A stretch of 64,000 nt of DNA from Corynebacterium jeikeium (GCF_000738175.1 NZ_JFCH01000061.1:1-64000); one strand, 5' to 3'; shown: positions 8,548 through 17,750, numbered from the stretch's first letter. Program-made: numbers and translations. The notes: generated by a model not told the origin, from the sequence alone.

Positions 8548-8553
8548 TAGGGT
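8548..8553 (+). promoter_or_regulatory. -10 hexamer TAGGGT of the nitroreductase gene
   Basis: Ends exactly 7 nt before the ATG at 8561, so transcription is predicted to start at the start codon (leaderless). No Shine-Dalgarno sequence is present. Confidence 0.5.
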
Positions 8554-8560
8554 TGGGGCC

Positions 8561-9316
8561 ATGCCTAAAAACACAAACTCTATGGTCGAACGCCAGCTTT
8601 CCCACCGCACGATCAGGGAGTTCACGGATCAGCCGGTGGACGACCAGACCCTGGAAACCATTTATGACGTAGCCATGCGCACGGCATCTTCCCGCGGGAT
8701 GCAGCAGGCCAGCATCATTCGCGTGACGGATACGCAGCTGCGGGAACGCCTGGCGGAGATCGGTAACCAGGAGTACGTCCGCCGCGCGCCCGTGTACCTG
8801 TTGTTCCTGGCGGATACGGCGCGGAATGCGCAGATCTTGCAGGAAAACGGGGGCGACCCGCGAGCGGCTGGCCGCACGAAGGCTTTTGTGGAGGCATTCA
8901 CCGATGCCTGCCTGATGGCGCAGAACGTGGTGAACGCCGCGGAGTCCTTCGGCCTGGGCGCCAACTTCCTGGGCAATATCCACAACGACACTGCCGGTGT
9001 TATCGAACTGCTCGAGCTACCGCGCTACACCTTCCCGGTGGTGGGGCTTACCCTGGGCTGGCCGAACCAGGATCCGCAGCTGAAGCCTCGCATGCCGCGC
9101 AGGTTCCGCGTGATGGAAAACGGCTACCAGACCAGCGAGAATCTTGCTGTCGACCTGGCGGAATACGATGCGGAGATGACAACCTACTACGACCTGCGCA
9201 ACGCCAACCAGCGCGTGGATAGCTTCACCAATCAGGTCTTGAAGAACTTCCCCTTCACCCGGGACAGCAATGATGACTCGCTGCAAGCTGCGCGTTGGCA
9301 AGGCTTTATTGTTTAG
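8561..9316 (+). CDS. NfsA/FRP-type nitroreductase family oxidoreductase
   Basis: A 251-residue FMN-dependent flavoreductase. The N-terminus has the FMN-binding SHRTIREFTDQPV motif. The core has the dimer and flavin segments AQNVVNAAESFGLGANFLGN, and the PVVGLTLGWPN block is typical of NADPH-dependent FRP/NfsA enzymes. Likely a cytoplasmic reductase of flavins, quinones or nitro compounds; the substrate is unknown. The frame is open further upstream but homology begins here, and a TAGGGT lies 7 nt before the ATG. Divergent from lemA. Confidence 0.88.
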   Translation: MPKNTNSMVERQLSHRTIREFTDQPVDDQTLETIYDVAMRTASSRGMQQASIIRVTDTQLRERLAEIGNQEYVRRAPVYLLFLADTARNAQILQENGGDPRAAGRTKAFVEAFTDACLMAQNVVNAAESFGLGANFLGNIHNDTAGVIELLELPRYTFPVVGLTLGWPNQDPQLKPRMPRRFRVMENGYQTSENLAVDLAEYDAEMTTYYDLRNANQRVDSFTNQVLKNFPFTRDSNDDSLQAARWQGFIV

Positions 9317-9321
9317 CGTTT

Positions 9322-9335
9322 TTCTTTGTGACGCC
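9322..9335 (+). repeat. Interspersed motif copy, TTCTTTGTGACGCC
   Basis: Full match, 6 nt after the nitroreductase stop; it faces the copy at 9449-9462. Confidence 0.7.
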
Positions 9336-9448
9336 CTCACTGTCATTCGCACCTAACCTCAAATTAACCTGCCGTTCAGAAACCTGGGTTAGTGTCCGAA
9401 GGAGTTTATAAAACTATCGCAATAGGCGCCGGGCGAGCCAGGAGGCTT

Positions 9449-9462
9449 GGCGTCAAAAAGAA
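9449..9462 (-). repeat. Interspersed motif copy, TTCTTTTTGACGCC
   Basis: Full match on the minus strand, in the leader of the PAP2 phosphatase gene, 33 nt before the chosen GTG. Confidence 0.7.
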
Positions 9463-9494
9463 TCGCAGGACGAGACTTCAAGGGTGAGAGAAAA

Positions 9495-10754
9495 GTGACC
9501 AAAACCAAGAGCCTAAAGATCACGGCAGCAGCCATGATGGCTACAACCATGTCCCTTTCCGCAGTGAACGTCGCGCCGGTGGAGGCTGCACCGAGCGTGC
9601 CGGCAGTTGCAGGCTCCGAGGGCCTGCCGAGCTACCCGCACCCGGTGCAGCACAAGGGTGCCCCGACCCCGCAGCCTTTCGGTCCGGAGTACCTGGGTGG
9701 CTACATCTCTGACATCAGCTCTCACGGCTACGGCATCTACCTGGATGTTGTCGATGGCTTCAACGACGTGCGCGCCAACCACCCGGCGATCATGAAGCAG
9801 AACCTGGACAAGGTTGTGGAGATCAACAACGCTGCGCAGGGCAATCCGTCTGCTATCCAGCGCGCACAGAAGGACGCTCGCGCGGACAAGGCTGGCGTGC
9901 TGGATGCGTTCTCCGACTCGCTGGGCGACGAGCTTGGCCGCCACTTCCGTGCTGCCCTGCGCGAGAACCGCCTGCCGAAGACCCAGTTCCTGCTGGGCAA
10001 CGGCTACCTGGCACGCGCAGGCGGAGTTGCATCCTCCACCTTCGTGGAGAAGATGGTGTTTGGTTACGACCGTCCGTTCGTGGTCGCTCCGGAGCGCATC
10101 AAGAAGTACGAGGATGGCCAGAACAAGTACTACGGCACCTCCAAGTCCTACCCATCTGGTCACACCAACCAGGCCGTGTGGTCCACCACTCTGCTGGCTC
10201 TTACCCTGCCGGAGCTGGCTCCGCAGATCCTGGCTCGAGGTTCCGAGGCTGGCAACAACCGCATTGTCATGGGCGTGCACTACCCGCTGGACGTCATGGG
10301 TGGCCGCATGTCCGGCACCGCTGCTGCTGCCGACCGCTGGAACGATCCGAAGATGCGCGACGCAATCCAGCAGGCGGGCAAGGAGCTGCGCGCGGAGCTG
10401 GAGTGGCGCGCAGGTCGCCCGATCGCCGAGGTTGTGAAGAGCGACAAGGCTTACCGCTCCACCGACCAGGCTGTGCGCGAGTACACCGACCGCATGACCT
10501 ACGGCTTCCCGAAAATCTACCGCAAGGATGCGCCGATGATCGTGCCGCAGGCTGCGCCGGATCTGCTGCTGCCGAAGTTCCCGAAGCTGAGCTACAAGCA
10601 GCGCGCCTCCATCTTGCGCCAGACCGCCATCCCGTCCGGTTCCCCGCTGGACGATCAGGGCCCGCGTGGTTCCTGGCAGCGCCTGAACATGGCCGCCGCA
10701 TTCGCCGCAAAGGTCAAGGTCAACGGCGACGGCAGCGTCACCGTTCTTCGCTAA
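9495..10754 (+). CDS. Secreted PAP2-superfamily acid phosphatase
   Basis: A 419-residue exported class A-type acid phosphatase. An N-terminal signal peptide ends at about VEA|APS. All three PAP2 motifs are visible: K186-MVFGYD-R193P194, PSGH (220-223), and R256-x5-H262-x3-D266. It should hydrolyse phosphomonoesters outside the cell or in the envelope; the substrate is unknown. I chose the GTG at 9495, which puts the basic TKTKSLK directly before the hydrophobic core; the frame is open to a TTG at 9447 without a plausible leader. Monocistronic; secreted-enzyme genes follow. Confidence 0.9.
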   Translation: MTKTKSLKITAAAMMATTMSLSAVNVAPVEAAPSVPAVAGSEGLPSYPHPVQHKGAPTPQPFGPEYLGGYISDISSHGYGIYLDVVDGFNDVRANHPAIMKQNLDKVVEINNAAQGNPSAIQRAQKDARADKAGVLDAFSDSLGDELGRHFRAALRENRLPKTQFLLGNGYLARAGGVASSTFVEKMVFGYDRPFVVAPERIKKYEDGQNKYYGTSKSYPSGHTNQAVWSTTLLALTLPELAPQILARGSEAGNNRIVMGVHYPLDVMGGRMSGTAAAADRWNDPKMRDAIQQAGKELRAELEWRAGRPIAEVVKSDKAYRSTDQAVREYTDRMTYGFPKIYRKDAPMIVPQAAPDLLLPKFPKLSYKQRASILRQTAIPSGSPLDDQGPRGSWQRLNMAAAFAAKVKVNGDGSVTVLR

Positions 10755-10876
10755 TTGGCGGATAGCTGGCGGCTAATCGTCGGCTAGTCGGCAGCGCAAA
10801 AAGGGAGGCGGGGAAGCAGGGGTAACCTTGTCCAAATTGTTACCTCTGTGACGCATGTGAATCCCCGCTTCTGCGC

Positions 10877-10882
10877 TAGGGT
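10877..10882 (+). promoter_or_regulatory. -10 hexamer TAGGGT of the secreted protease gene
   Basis: Ends 7 nt before the ATG at 10890; predicted leaderless start. Confidence 0.5.
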
Positions 10883-10889
10883 TAGGTTT

Positions 10890-11747
10890 ATGGAAGCCGC
10901 ATCTGTATCCACTCAACCCCCAGCTGGGCGCTCCTTTCGTAGCGCCATCCGTCGTCGCCTCGGAGCCCTGATGGCAGGCGTGGCACTGGCCACCTCCGCC
11001 GTTTTCGGCTCGGCCTTCACCGCGCCAGAGGCCGCAGCCGCGCCCGCTGGTTCCGCAGATGCATTCTTGCAGGCCACCGGCCAGCCCGGACCGCACCGCG
11101 TTCCGGGTCACTACTTCACCTCTCCGGGCATTCCGAAGGCTCAGCGTGCCGCGGCGCCCAGCGTTCTGGCTGGGCCTTCCATGCCGATCTACGTGGGCAA
11201 CAACATCTGCACCCTGGGTGTGGTTGGCTACGACAAGGCCGGAAACAAGGTGGGTATCACCGCAGGCCACTGCGGTGGGCCCGGTGCTCCGGTCGTTTCT
11301 ATGGACGCCGAGGGAGCCGGCCAAATCGGCACCGTCGTCCGCAACGGGTACCCGGACTACGCCGTGATCAAATTCAACAACAAGGTGCGCCTGACCCGCG
11401 GCTACAACAACGTTCACCTCAACGCCCTCGGCGGCTCCACCCCGGCGAGCCTGCAGCAGATGTGCAAGACCGGTGTGGCCACCGGAGTTTCCTGCGGCCC
11501 CATGCTGGCGATCTCCGGGCCGTTCCTGGTTTCCCACCTGTGCGGCTCTATGGGAGATTCGGGAGCCCCGATTTACGTCGGCAACCGGTTGGTCGGCATC
11601 GTCAACGGTGGCGTGGCCAACCTGCCTTCCTGCACCACCCCGCTACAGGGGCCGCTGCACGCGCCGACGGCGGGTGCAGCGTGGAACGTGATCGCCGCGG
11701 ATCTTAATGCGGCCGGCGGGGTGGGAGCCGGATTCCGTCTGGCCTAG
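10890..11747 (+). CDS. Secreted chymotrypsin-like serine protease
   Basis: A 285-residue exported S1-family protease. A long actinobacterial-type signal peptide (basic RSAIRRR, hydrophobic core, then EAAAAPAG) is followed by the catalytic triad: H127 in ITAGHC, D156 in YPDYAVIK, S224 in GSMGDSGAP. Several cysteines (NNICTL, AGHC, MCKTG, SCGP, HLCGS, SCTT) could form disulfides. The substrate is unknown. The ATG at 10890 fits both the signal peptide and the -10 hexamer spacing; an in-frame ATG 42 nt upstream would add a non-signal extension. Confidence 0.9.
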   Translation: MEAASVSTQPPAGRSFRSAIRRRLGALMAGVALATSAVFGSAFTAPEAAAAPAGSADAFLQATGQPGPHRVPGHYFTSPGIPKAQRAAAPSVLAGPSMPIYVGNNICTLGVVGYDKAGNKVGITAGHCGGPGAPVVSMDAEGAGQIGTVVRNGYPDYAVIKFNNKVRLTRGYNNVHLNALGGSTPASLQQMCKTGVATGVSCGPMLAISGPFLVSHLCGSMGDSGAPIYVGNRLVGIVNGGVANLPSCTTPLQGPLHAPTAGAAWNVIAADLNAAGGVGAGFRLA

Positions 11748-11753
11748 TCTTAC

Positions 11754-12080
11754 TTAGCCCAAGCGCCCTCTGCCCAGTTGCAGCAGGGCCTTTGCTATTT
11801 CTACGCCCTCGGGGCCAAACTCTGCGCGGAATTGGTTAATGATGGCGACCTCGCGGGTGTAGACCAGCTTCGTTCCGCCGGAGCCCAAGCGCGTTTTACC
11901 GATCGCCTTCGATACCTCGCTGCGACGGTGGATTGCGTCGATGATGACGCGGTCGAGGCGGTTGATCTCCTCGCGGTAGGATTGAATTTCTGAATCCGAC
12001 AAGGGATCGTCCGTGCCCGAGGGCATGCGGACGGTGAACTCGTTGGGCTTCGACGAAGCCGCAGAATCGTTGTCGCTCAT
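11754..12080 (-). CDS. Chorismate mutase, AroQ class
   Basis: A 108-residue cytoplasmic enzyme converting chorismate to prephenate for phenylalanine and tyrosine synthesis. After about 30 variable residues, the AroQ helical domain reads IQSYREEINRLDRVIIDAIH, then RSEVSKAIGKTR, with the expected R/D/K pattern. The size matches the stand-alone actinobacterial enzyme (Rv0948c type), which needs DAHP synthase for full activity. The ATG at 12080 is preceded by a -10 hexamer at 7 nt. Divergent from pcrA, as in mycobacteria. Confidence 0.92.
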   Translation of the reverse strand: MSDNDSAASSKPNEFTVRMPSGTDDPLSDSEIQSYREEINRLDRVIIDAIHRRSEVSKAIGKTRLGSGGTKLVYTREVAIINQFRAEFGPEGVEIAKALLQLGRGRLG

Positions 12081-12087
12081 GCGTTGT

Positions 12088-12093
12088 ATTCTA
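12088..12093 (-). promoter_or_regulatory. -10 hexamer TAGAAT of the chorismate mutase gene
   Basis: Ends 7 nt before the minus-strand ATG at 12080, with no ribosome-binding site between; predicted leaderless. Confidence 0.5.
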
Positions 12094-12184
12094 CCGCTAG
12101 TCAGCAAGCCGAGATCCGGAAGATCCCCGGGGCGCATGTGCCAGCGGTTTTCGGGAAATTTTTTGAGGGAGCACAAAGGGAGAC

Positions 12185-14884
12185 ATGAACAACCAGCACG
12201 ATCCGTTTGCCGACCTGCCGCTGCCTGAAGAACCAACGCTTTTCGACGACGAGGTTCCGCCGCCGGCCGACGAACTGCCGCCGGAGGGGTACGAAAGCGT
12301 GCTGGCGAACATGCACTCCGATAGCTCGCAGGGTACGTCGGAGCCGCCACAGGCACACCACACCCAGGCACTACCGCACAGGAATGCTGGGACGGCAGCG
12401 GGGGAGACGGGGCGTCATAAAGAAAAGCTCCTCGAAGGCCTCAACCCGCAGCAGCGGCAGGCAGTCGAGCACATGGGCAGCCCGCTGCTGATCGTGGCGG
12501 GCGCGGGCTCCGGCAAGACGAGTGTGCTGACGCGCCGCATTGCATATTTGCTGGCAAACGGGGTGGCGCCGTGGCAGATCCTGGCGATCACCTTCACCAA
12601 CAAGGCGGCGGCGGAAATGCGCGAGCGCGTGGTGGACATGGTCGGGCCGCAGGCGGAGCGCATGTGGGTCTCCACTTTCCACTCCTTCTGTGTGCGCGTG
12701 CTACGTGCCAATGCGCACCTCGCGCCGGGCCTGAACACGAACTTCAGCATCTACGACTCGGACGATTCCAAGCGCCTGATGACGATGATCATCAAGGATG
12801 CCTCGCTGGACTTGAAGGAGTTCTCGCCGCGTGGGGTGCTGAATGTGATCTCCAATTGGAAGAACGAACTGGTCGGCCCGGCCGGGGCGCTGGAGGAAGC
12901 GCAGCGCGACTCCAACCCCCACACGGCCCAGATCGCCACGCTGTACAAGGCGTATCAGAACCGTTTGCGGGCGGCGAACGCGGTGGACTTCGACGATCTG
13001 ATCGGTGAGGTCGTGGCGATCCTGAACAATAATCCGGACGTTCGCGAGCACTACCGGCGCCGCTTCCGCCACATCATGGTCGACGAGTACCAGGACACCA
13101 ACCACGCACAATACGAGCTGGTGGCGGCTCTCGCGGGCAAGGGCAAGGCCGAGTGCGAGTTGTGCGTGGTGGGCGATGCCGACCAGTCGATCTACGCTTT
13201 CCGTGGCGCGACGATCCGCAACATCGAGGAGTTCGAGCGCGACTACCCGGATGCGCACACGATCCTGCTGGAGCAGAACTACCGCTCCACCCAGAAGATC
13301 CTGTCCGCAGCCAACGCGGTGATCGACCGGAACCAGGGGCGCCGCCCGAAGAAGCTGTGGACGGATCTGGGCGATGGCGAGCTGATCGGCGGTTACGTTG
13401 CGGATAACGAGCACGACGAGGCGAACTTCATCGTCGAGCAGATCGACGACCTGGTGGATAACGACGGCTACTCCTACGGCGACATTTCGATCATGTACCG
13501 CACCAACAACGCCTCCCGCGCGATTGAGGACGTGCTGGTGCGCTCCGGTATGCCGTACAAGGTCGTCGGTGGCACGCGCTTCTACGAGCGCCGCGAGATC
13601 CGCGACATTGTGGCTTATCTCAAGGTGTTGGACAACGCGGACGACACGGTGGCGCTGCGGCGCATCATCAACACCCCGCGCCGCGGAATCGGGGAGAAGG
13701 CCATCGCGCAGGTCACTGTGCACGCGGAAGGCCAGGGGATTGGTTTTTCGGCTGCTCTTGGTGACGCCGCCGCGGGGAAGGTCGCCGGCCTTTCCGCACG
13801 CGGCCGCAATTCCATTGGCAAGTTCCTGGAAATGATGGACGCGCTGCGGGCAGAGACGGAGTCTATGGAGATGACGGCATCGGACGGGTCCGGACTGGGA
13901 TTGCCCGACCTGGGGCGGGTGATCTCTGCGGTGCTGGACATGACCGGCTACAAGGAGCTGCTGGAGAAATCCAACGACCCGCAGGATGGGGCGCGCCTGG
14001 ACAACTTGAACGAGCTGGTGAGCGTGGGACATGAGTTCTCGCAGGAGTCGGCGAACCTGAAGGCGTACGAGGAGATGCCGGGTGGCAGCGCCGGTAGCGC
14101 TGGTAGCAGCGATGGCAGCGCCGGAGACACCGCCGACGCCATGCTCACCGAAGGGGAAGCGCCGCTGGGTAGCCTGCAGGCCTTCCTAGAGCGCGTGAGC
14201 CTGGTAGCGGACGCGGACCAGATCCCCGCGGACGAGCAGGACATGGTGACGCTCATGACATTGCACACCGCCAAGGGGTTGGAGTTCCCCGTGGTGTTCC
14301 TGACCGGCTGGGAGGACGGCCAGTTTCCGCACATGCGCGCGCTGGGTGACCCGACGGAGCTGGCCGAGGAGCGGCGCCTGGCCTATGTGGGCATTACCCG
14401 CGCAAAGCAGCGGCTGTTCCTTACCCGTGCGATTACGCGCAGCGGTTGGGGAGCGCCGGTGAACAATCCGCCGTCGCGCTTCCTATCCGAGGTTCCGGAG
14501 GATCTGATGGAGTGGATCCGCGAGGAGCCTGCCCGCTTCGGCAGCGGTGTGGATTCCGCCTGGGGTGGCGGTGGCTACGCCGATGGCACCAGCTTCGGCG
14601 GCTCAGGCGGCTCGGGTGGCTGGGGCACGGGGTCCAGCGGCTGGGGCGGCCAGTCCTACCGGAAGCCAGCGAAGAAGGCGAAGCCTGCCTTCGGAGCCGG
14701 GGCGAAGAAGAACCAGGATCTCGACTTGGCGGTGGGGGACAAGGTCAACCACGACAAGTACGGCCTGGGCACGGTGAAGAGCGTGGACGGTAGCGGATCG
14801 CACACGACCTGCATGATCGACTTCGGCAGCCAGGGCACGGTGCGTCTGATGCTGTTCGGCGGCGTGCCGATGGAGAAGCTCTAG
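12185..14884 (+). CDS. pcrA: ATP-dependent DNA helicase PcrA/UvrD1
   Basis: An 899-residue superfamily 1A helicase for nucleotide-excision repair and replication restart. An acidic unstructured N-terminus (about 1-80) precedes Walker A AGAGSGKT (105-112), the Walker B/Q region DEYQDTNHAQYE, GDADQSIYAFRGA, and motifs V-VI (TLHTAKGLEFPVVFLTGWE, YVGITRAKQRLFLT). A Gly/Ser-rich linker (about 800-845) leads to the C-terminal Tudor-like domain (about 855-899) that contacts RNA polymerase in UvrD/PcrA. A low-complexity GSAGSAGSSDGSAG insert lies at about 635-650. It contains two copies of the TGACGCC motif. Confidence 0.96.
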   Translation: MNNQHDPFADLPLPEEPTLFDDEVPPPADELPPEGYESVLANMHSDSSQGTSEPPQAHHTQALPHRNAGTAAGETGRHKEKLLEGLNPQQRQAVEHMGSPLLIVAGAGSGKTSVLTRRIAYLLANGVAPWQILAITFTNKAAAEMRERVVDMVGPQAERMWVSTFHSFCVRVLRANAHLAPGLNTNFSIYDSDDSKRLMTMIIKDASLDLKEFSPRGVLNVISNWKNELVGPAGALEEAQRDSNPHTAQIATLYKAYQNRLRAANAVDFDDLIGEVVAILNNNPDVREHYRRRFRHIMVDEYQDTNHAQYELVAALAGKGKAECELCVVGDADQSIYAFRGATIRNIEEFERDYPDAHTILLEQNYRSTQKILSAANAVIDRNQGRRPKKLWTDLGDGELIGGYVADNEHDEANFIVEQIDDLVDNDGYSYGDISIMYRTNNASRAIEDVLVRSGMPYKVVGGTRFYERREIRDIVAYLKVLDNADDTVALRRIINTPRRGIGEKAIAQVTVHAEGQGIGFSAALGDAAAGKVAGLSARGRNSIGKFLEMMDALRAETESMEMTASDGSGLGLPDLGRVISAVLDMTGYKELLEKSNDPQDGARLDNLNELVSVGHEFSQESANLKAYEEMPGGSAGSAGSSDGSAGDTADAMLTEGEAPLGSLQAFLERVSLVADADQIPADEQDMVTLMTLHTAKGLEFPVVFLTGWEDGQFPHMRALGDPTELAEERRLAYVGITRAKQRLFLTRAITRSGWGAPVNNPPSRFLSEVPEDLMEWIREEPARFGSGVDSAWGGGGYADGTSFGGSGGSGGWGTGSSGWGGQSYRKPAKKAKPAFGAGAKKNQDLDLAVGDKVNHDKYGLGTVKSVDGSGSHTTCMIDFGSQGTVRLMLFGGVPMEKL
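12411..12424 (-). repeat. Interspersed motif copy, TTCTTTATGACGCC
   Basis: Full match, antisense in pcrA; it encodes GRHKE (residues 76-80) in the unstructured leader before the helicase core. Confidence 0.7.
13755..13768 (+). repeat. Interspersed motif copy, CTCTTGGTGACGCC
   Basis: 11/12 match (C for the first T), on the sense strand inside pcrA. Confidence 0.55.
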
Positions 14885-15023
14885 CCCCTGGGGCTCTGGG
14901 GCGCGCCCGAGCCGGCGTGTTGCGGAAGTGACGATTGTGGCCAATGTTGCGCAGAAAATGTTTTCTTAATGTAACGTAACAGCATCCTCTTTCGATGGGT
15001 TAGGCGTAACTAGAAGGGTATTA

Positions 15024-16724
15024 ATGCAGAACAATCAACAAGTGACTTCCAAATTGCAAGACCTTAAGCACTTGGGCGAGGCCGCCTGGGCAGAGACCCA
15101 CGCTATTGCCACCGGCCTGGGGACTGCGCTGAAATCGGGCGTAGTCGTCAGGGGTGGCGGCGTTAAGGGGAAAGCCAAGCTGGTCGAGAGCATCGCTCGC
15201 TACGGCTTCACCGCTGGTCGTCAGGCGTGGTACGCAGCAGAAGTAGCGCCGAACCGCACGGCCATCATTGATGACATCGGCGAGCGCACGTATGCGGAGG
15301 TTCGCAGCGATTCGCTGGCCTTCGCTCGCGCACTGCAGCGCATGGGCTTGGGGCCGGGCAAGAACATTGCGGTCATGGCCCGCAATTCCCGCGTGGTCGT
15401 CTACGCGCTGGTCGCCAAGGGATTCATCGGGGCGGACATTAGCCTGCTCAACCCGGCTTCCAGTCCAGTCCAGCTGCAGAAGAGTATGGAGGAGCTGGAT
15501 GTTCACACCATCATCATCGACGAGGAGTTCGCGGACAGGCTGCCCGCGGACTATTCGCGCGCCAATGTGATCATCGGCTACGCGGAGGACCTGGAGAACC
15601 CGCAGGCTCCGAACCCGGAATGGGAAACCTTCCAGCAGGTCATCGACCACGCGCCCTCCGAAGCGGAGGAGAAGCTGCCTAAGATCCCGAAGCGCGGCTT
15701 CATCACCATCTTGAGCTCCGGCACCTCTGGCACCCCGAAGGCCGTAGTGCACCGGGAGCCGCCCATCCCGACTCCGCTGGCGGATCTTGTCACCTGGATC
15801 CCGTGGCGGGCGGAGATGATGATCCAACAGACGGCCTCTATGTTCCACTCGTGGGGCTGGGCGAACCTCAATCTGATCTTCGCCCACCGTGCGACTGTGG
15901 TGTTCCGCCGTGACTTCGACCCAGTGCAGGCGATGGAGGACGTCGAGCGTTACAAGGTCAACGGCATCATCACCTCGCCCATCTTCATTAAGGAGCAGCT
16001 CAAGGTCGCGCAGAACGGCGACTACGACGCGTCGTCGATTGAGTTCATCGTGTCCTCCGGCAATGCCATGCACGAAGATCTGCTCCGCGGCCTCCACAAG
16101 CAATTCGGTCCCGTGGTCTGCAACTTCTACGGATCCACCGAAAACAGCGTGGTCGCTATTGCTAAGAAGGAGGAACTCGTTGAGAATCCGGCGCTGGCTG
16201 GGCGTCCGGTTCGTGGCGTACGTGTCAAGATCTTGGACGACGACGGCAACGTGCTGCCGCCGAACACCCCGGGCCGCATCTATGCCCGGGGCACCATGAC
16301 CATGCGCCGCTATGCCCACACGCGCGATCAGATGAAGATCAAGCACGGGCTGCTGGAGATCGGCGACCGCGGATACCTCGATGAGGACGGTCGCCTGTTC
16401 GTGCTCGGCCGGGCGGACGACATGATCATCGTCGGCGGCGAGAACGTGTACCCGCGCAGCGTGGAAGAGGTGCTGGCACCAATGCCTGGCATTCGAGACC
16501 TCTACGCAAAGGGCGTGGACGATGAAGAGAGCTTTAAGCGCATGGCGGTGTGGATCGTGCGTGAAGACAACCCGGAGGGCGAGGCGCTGACCAAGGAGTC
16601 TGTCCAGGAATGGGTTAGGGACAACCTGGCGGAGCACTCCGTTCCGCGTGAGGTTACGTTCCTGGATAAGCTTCCGCGAAACGCAACTGGTAAGGTCATG
16701 CCGGCAAAGCTTCCGAACAGCTAA
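15024..16724 (+). CDS. Acyl-CoA synthetase (AMP-forming), FadD type
   Basis: A 566-residue adenylate-forming enzyme. Core motifs are A3 ILSSGTSGTPKAVVH (about 233-247), A5 FYGSTENSVVAI (about 370), A7/A8 EIGDRGYLDEDGRLFVLGRA then DDMIIVGGENVYPRSVEE, and the catalytic lysine in NATGKVMPAKL near the end (A10). Chain-length specificity cannot be read from sequence; close actinobacterial relatives act on medium or long fatty acids. Monocistronic. The upstream region carries the tandem GTAACGTAAC (14971-14980). Confidence 0.92.
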   Translation: MQNNQQVTSKLQDLKHLGEAAWAETHAIATGLGTALKSGVVVRGGGVKGKAKLVESIARYGFTAGRQAWYAAEVAPNRTAIIDDIGERTYAEVRSDSLAFARALQRMGLGPGKNIAVMARNSRVVVYALVAKGFIGADISLLNPASSPVQLQKSMEELDVHTIIIDEEFADRLPADYSRANVIIGYAEDLENPQAPNPEWETFQQVIDHAPSEAEEKLPKIPKRGFITILSSGTSGTPKAVVHREPPIPTPLADLVTWIPWRAEMMIQQTASMFHSWGWANLNLIFAHRATVVFRRDFDPVQAMEDVERYKVNGIITSPIFIKEQLKVAQNGDYDASSIEFIVSSGNAMHEDLLRGLHKQFGPVVCNFYGSTENSVVAIAKKEELVENPALAGRPVRGVRVKILDDDGNVLPPNTPGRIYARGTMTMRRYAHTRDQMKIKHGLLEIGDRGYLDEDGRLFVLGRADDMIIVGGENVYPRSVEEVLAPMPGIRDLYAKGVDDEESFKRMAVWIVREDNPEGEALTKESVQEWVRDNLAEHSVPREVTFLDKLPRNATGKVMPAKLPNS

Positions 16725-16784
16725 CATTTTCGCTTCTCGATCGATAGCCTTAGTACGGCATAAAAACACATACGGGAGAAACTG

Positions 16785-17585
16785 ATGAAGAAAATTGCAC
16801 GCATTCTGACTGCGGCGGTAGCCGTGGCGGGATCTGTCATGGGTCTGGCGCCTGCTGCCCAGGCTGCCCCGGGAAACACCGTGCTGCTTGGTGATTCCTA
16901 CTTCGCTAATACAACGCTCAACCAGATTATCGACGCCAAGCGCGGTGGCGCACGTGGTTGCATCAAGGGCAAGTTCCGCGTAGCCACTGAGCTGCAGCGC
17001 CTGACGGGCGCTCGCGTGGATGATTACTCCTGCAACGGCAAGGAGCTGTACCTGGGCCGCGAGCCGCTGGAGGCTCGCCTGGATCAGGCTATCCGCGATG
17101 GCAAGCTGAACCGCCACACGCGCAACGTGCCGATCATGGTCGGTGCTAACGACACCTACCGCACCCTGGATCCGATCAACAACCGTGCAGCGGCTCGATC
17201 CTATGATCGTCTCGCTAACAAGATCAAGCGCGCTGCTCCGAACGCTCGTATCCAGTTCGTAAGCTACCCGCACCTCACGAACGATCGCGCTGGCCTGTGC
17301 CTGATCCGTCTGAATGGTCTGCCGCCGATTCAGGCTCCGTTCCCGATCGTGAAGGAAGCCGAGCGTCAGCTGTGGCGACAGGCTAACGATGCCGCCAAGC
17401 GCCACGGTGGCGTTTTCGTCGACCTGCACCGCTCCACCCGCGGGCACGATACCTGCCAGCCGGGCGGTAAGGCTTGGGTTGCCGGAGTCATCGATACTCA
17501 GACTCCGCACTACAACCTGACCCTGCACATGTCCCACGACGGTGTGACCAATGCGGCCAAGCAGATCGGCGCTGCTCTGAAGTAA
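16785..17585 (+). CDS. Secreted SGNH/GDSL-type hydrolase
   Basis: A 266-residue exported esterase or lipase. The signal peptide MKKIARILTAAVAVAGSVMG continues to a cleavage site AQA|APG at 27. Block I is LLGDSYF (Ser38), block III MVGANDTYR supplies the oxyanion-hole Asn (about 126), and the C-terminal HMSHDGVTN carries candidate catalytic Asp/His (H251, D252). Four or more cysteines may pair. The substrate (mycolate esters or host lipids) is not determinable. The start ATG has GGGAGAAA upstream and a strong terminator follows. Confidence 0.85.
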   Translation: MKKIARILTAAVAVAGSVMGLAPAAQAAPGNTVLLGDSYFANTTLNQIIDAKRGGARGCIKGKFRVATELQRLTGARVDDYSCNGKELYLGREPLEARLDQAIRDGKLNRHTRNVPIMVGANDTYRTLDPINNRAAARSYDRLANKIKRAAPNARIQFVSYPHLTNDRAGLCLIRLNGLPPIQAPFPIVKEAERQLWRQANDAAKRHGGVFVDLHRSTRGHDTCQPGGKAWVAGVIDTQTPHYNLTLHMSHDGVTNAAKQIGAALK

Positions 17586-17660
17586 ATTTGGCAAGCTTCG
17601 GCTGCCGGGGTGGGAACCCCCACCTCGAAAGCCAAAGCCTCATAGGAGGCAGACGAAAAA

Positions 17661-17694
17661 CCTCCCGACCGTCTTTACAGAGGCAGTCGGGAGG
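17661..17694. terminator. Bidirectional terminator between the SGNH hydrolase and M23 genes
   Basis: A 9-bp perfect stem (CCTCCCGAC with GTCGGGAGG) is flanked by TCTTCTTT on the plus side and by AAAAA (a T-run on the minus strand), between convergent genes. Confidence 0.8.
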
Positions 17695-17750
17695 TCTTCT
17701 TTGTGGCCAGAAACGGCCAGAGGCTCAAAGCTCGGGCGTAGCGCTAAAGC

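Noticed and set aside
15021..17594. An 857-codon open frame on the minus strand, antisense to the acyl-CoA synthetase and SGNH hydrolase genes; similar long antisense frames at 29452-31701, 32473-33999, 56214-57884 and 12701-14032.
   Set aside because: They mirror well-supported genes in GC-rich DNA, have no recognisable motifs and are rich in His/Arg/Val as expected from third-position GC bias.
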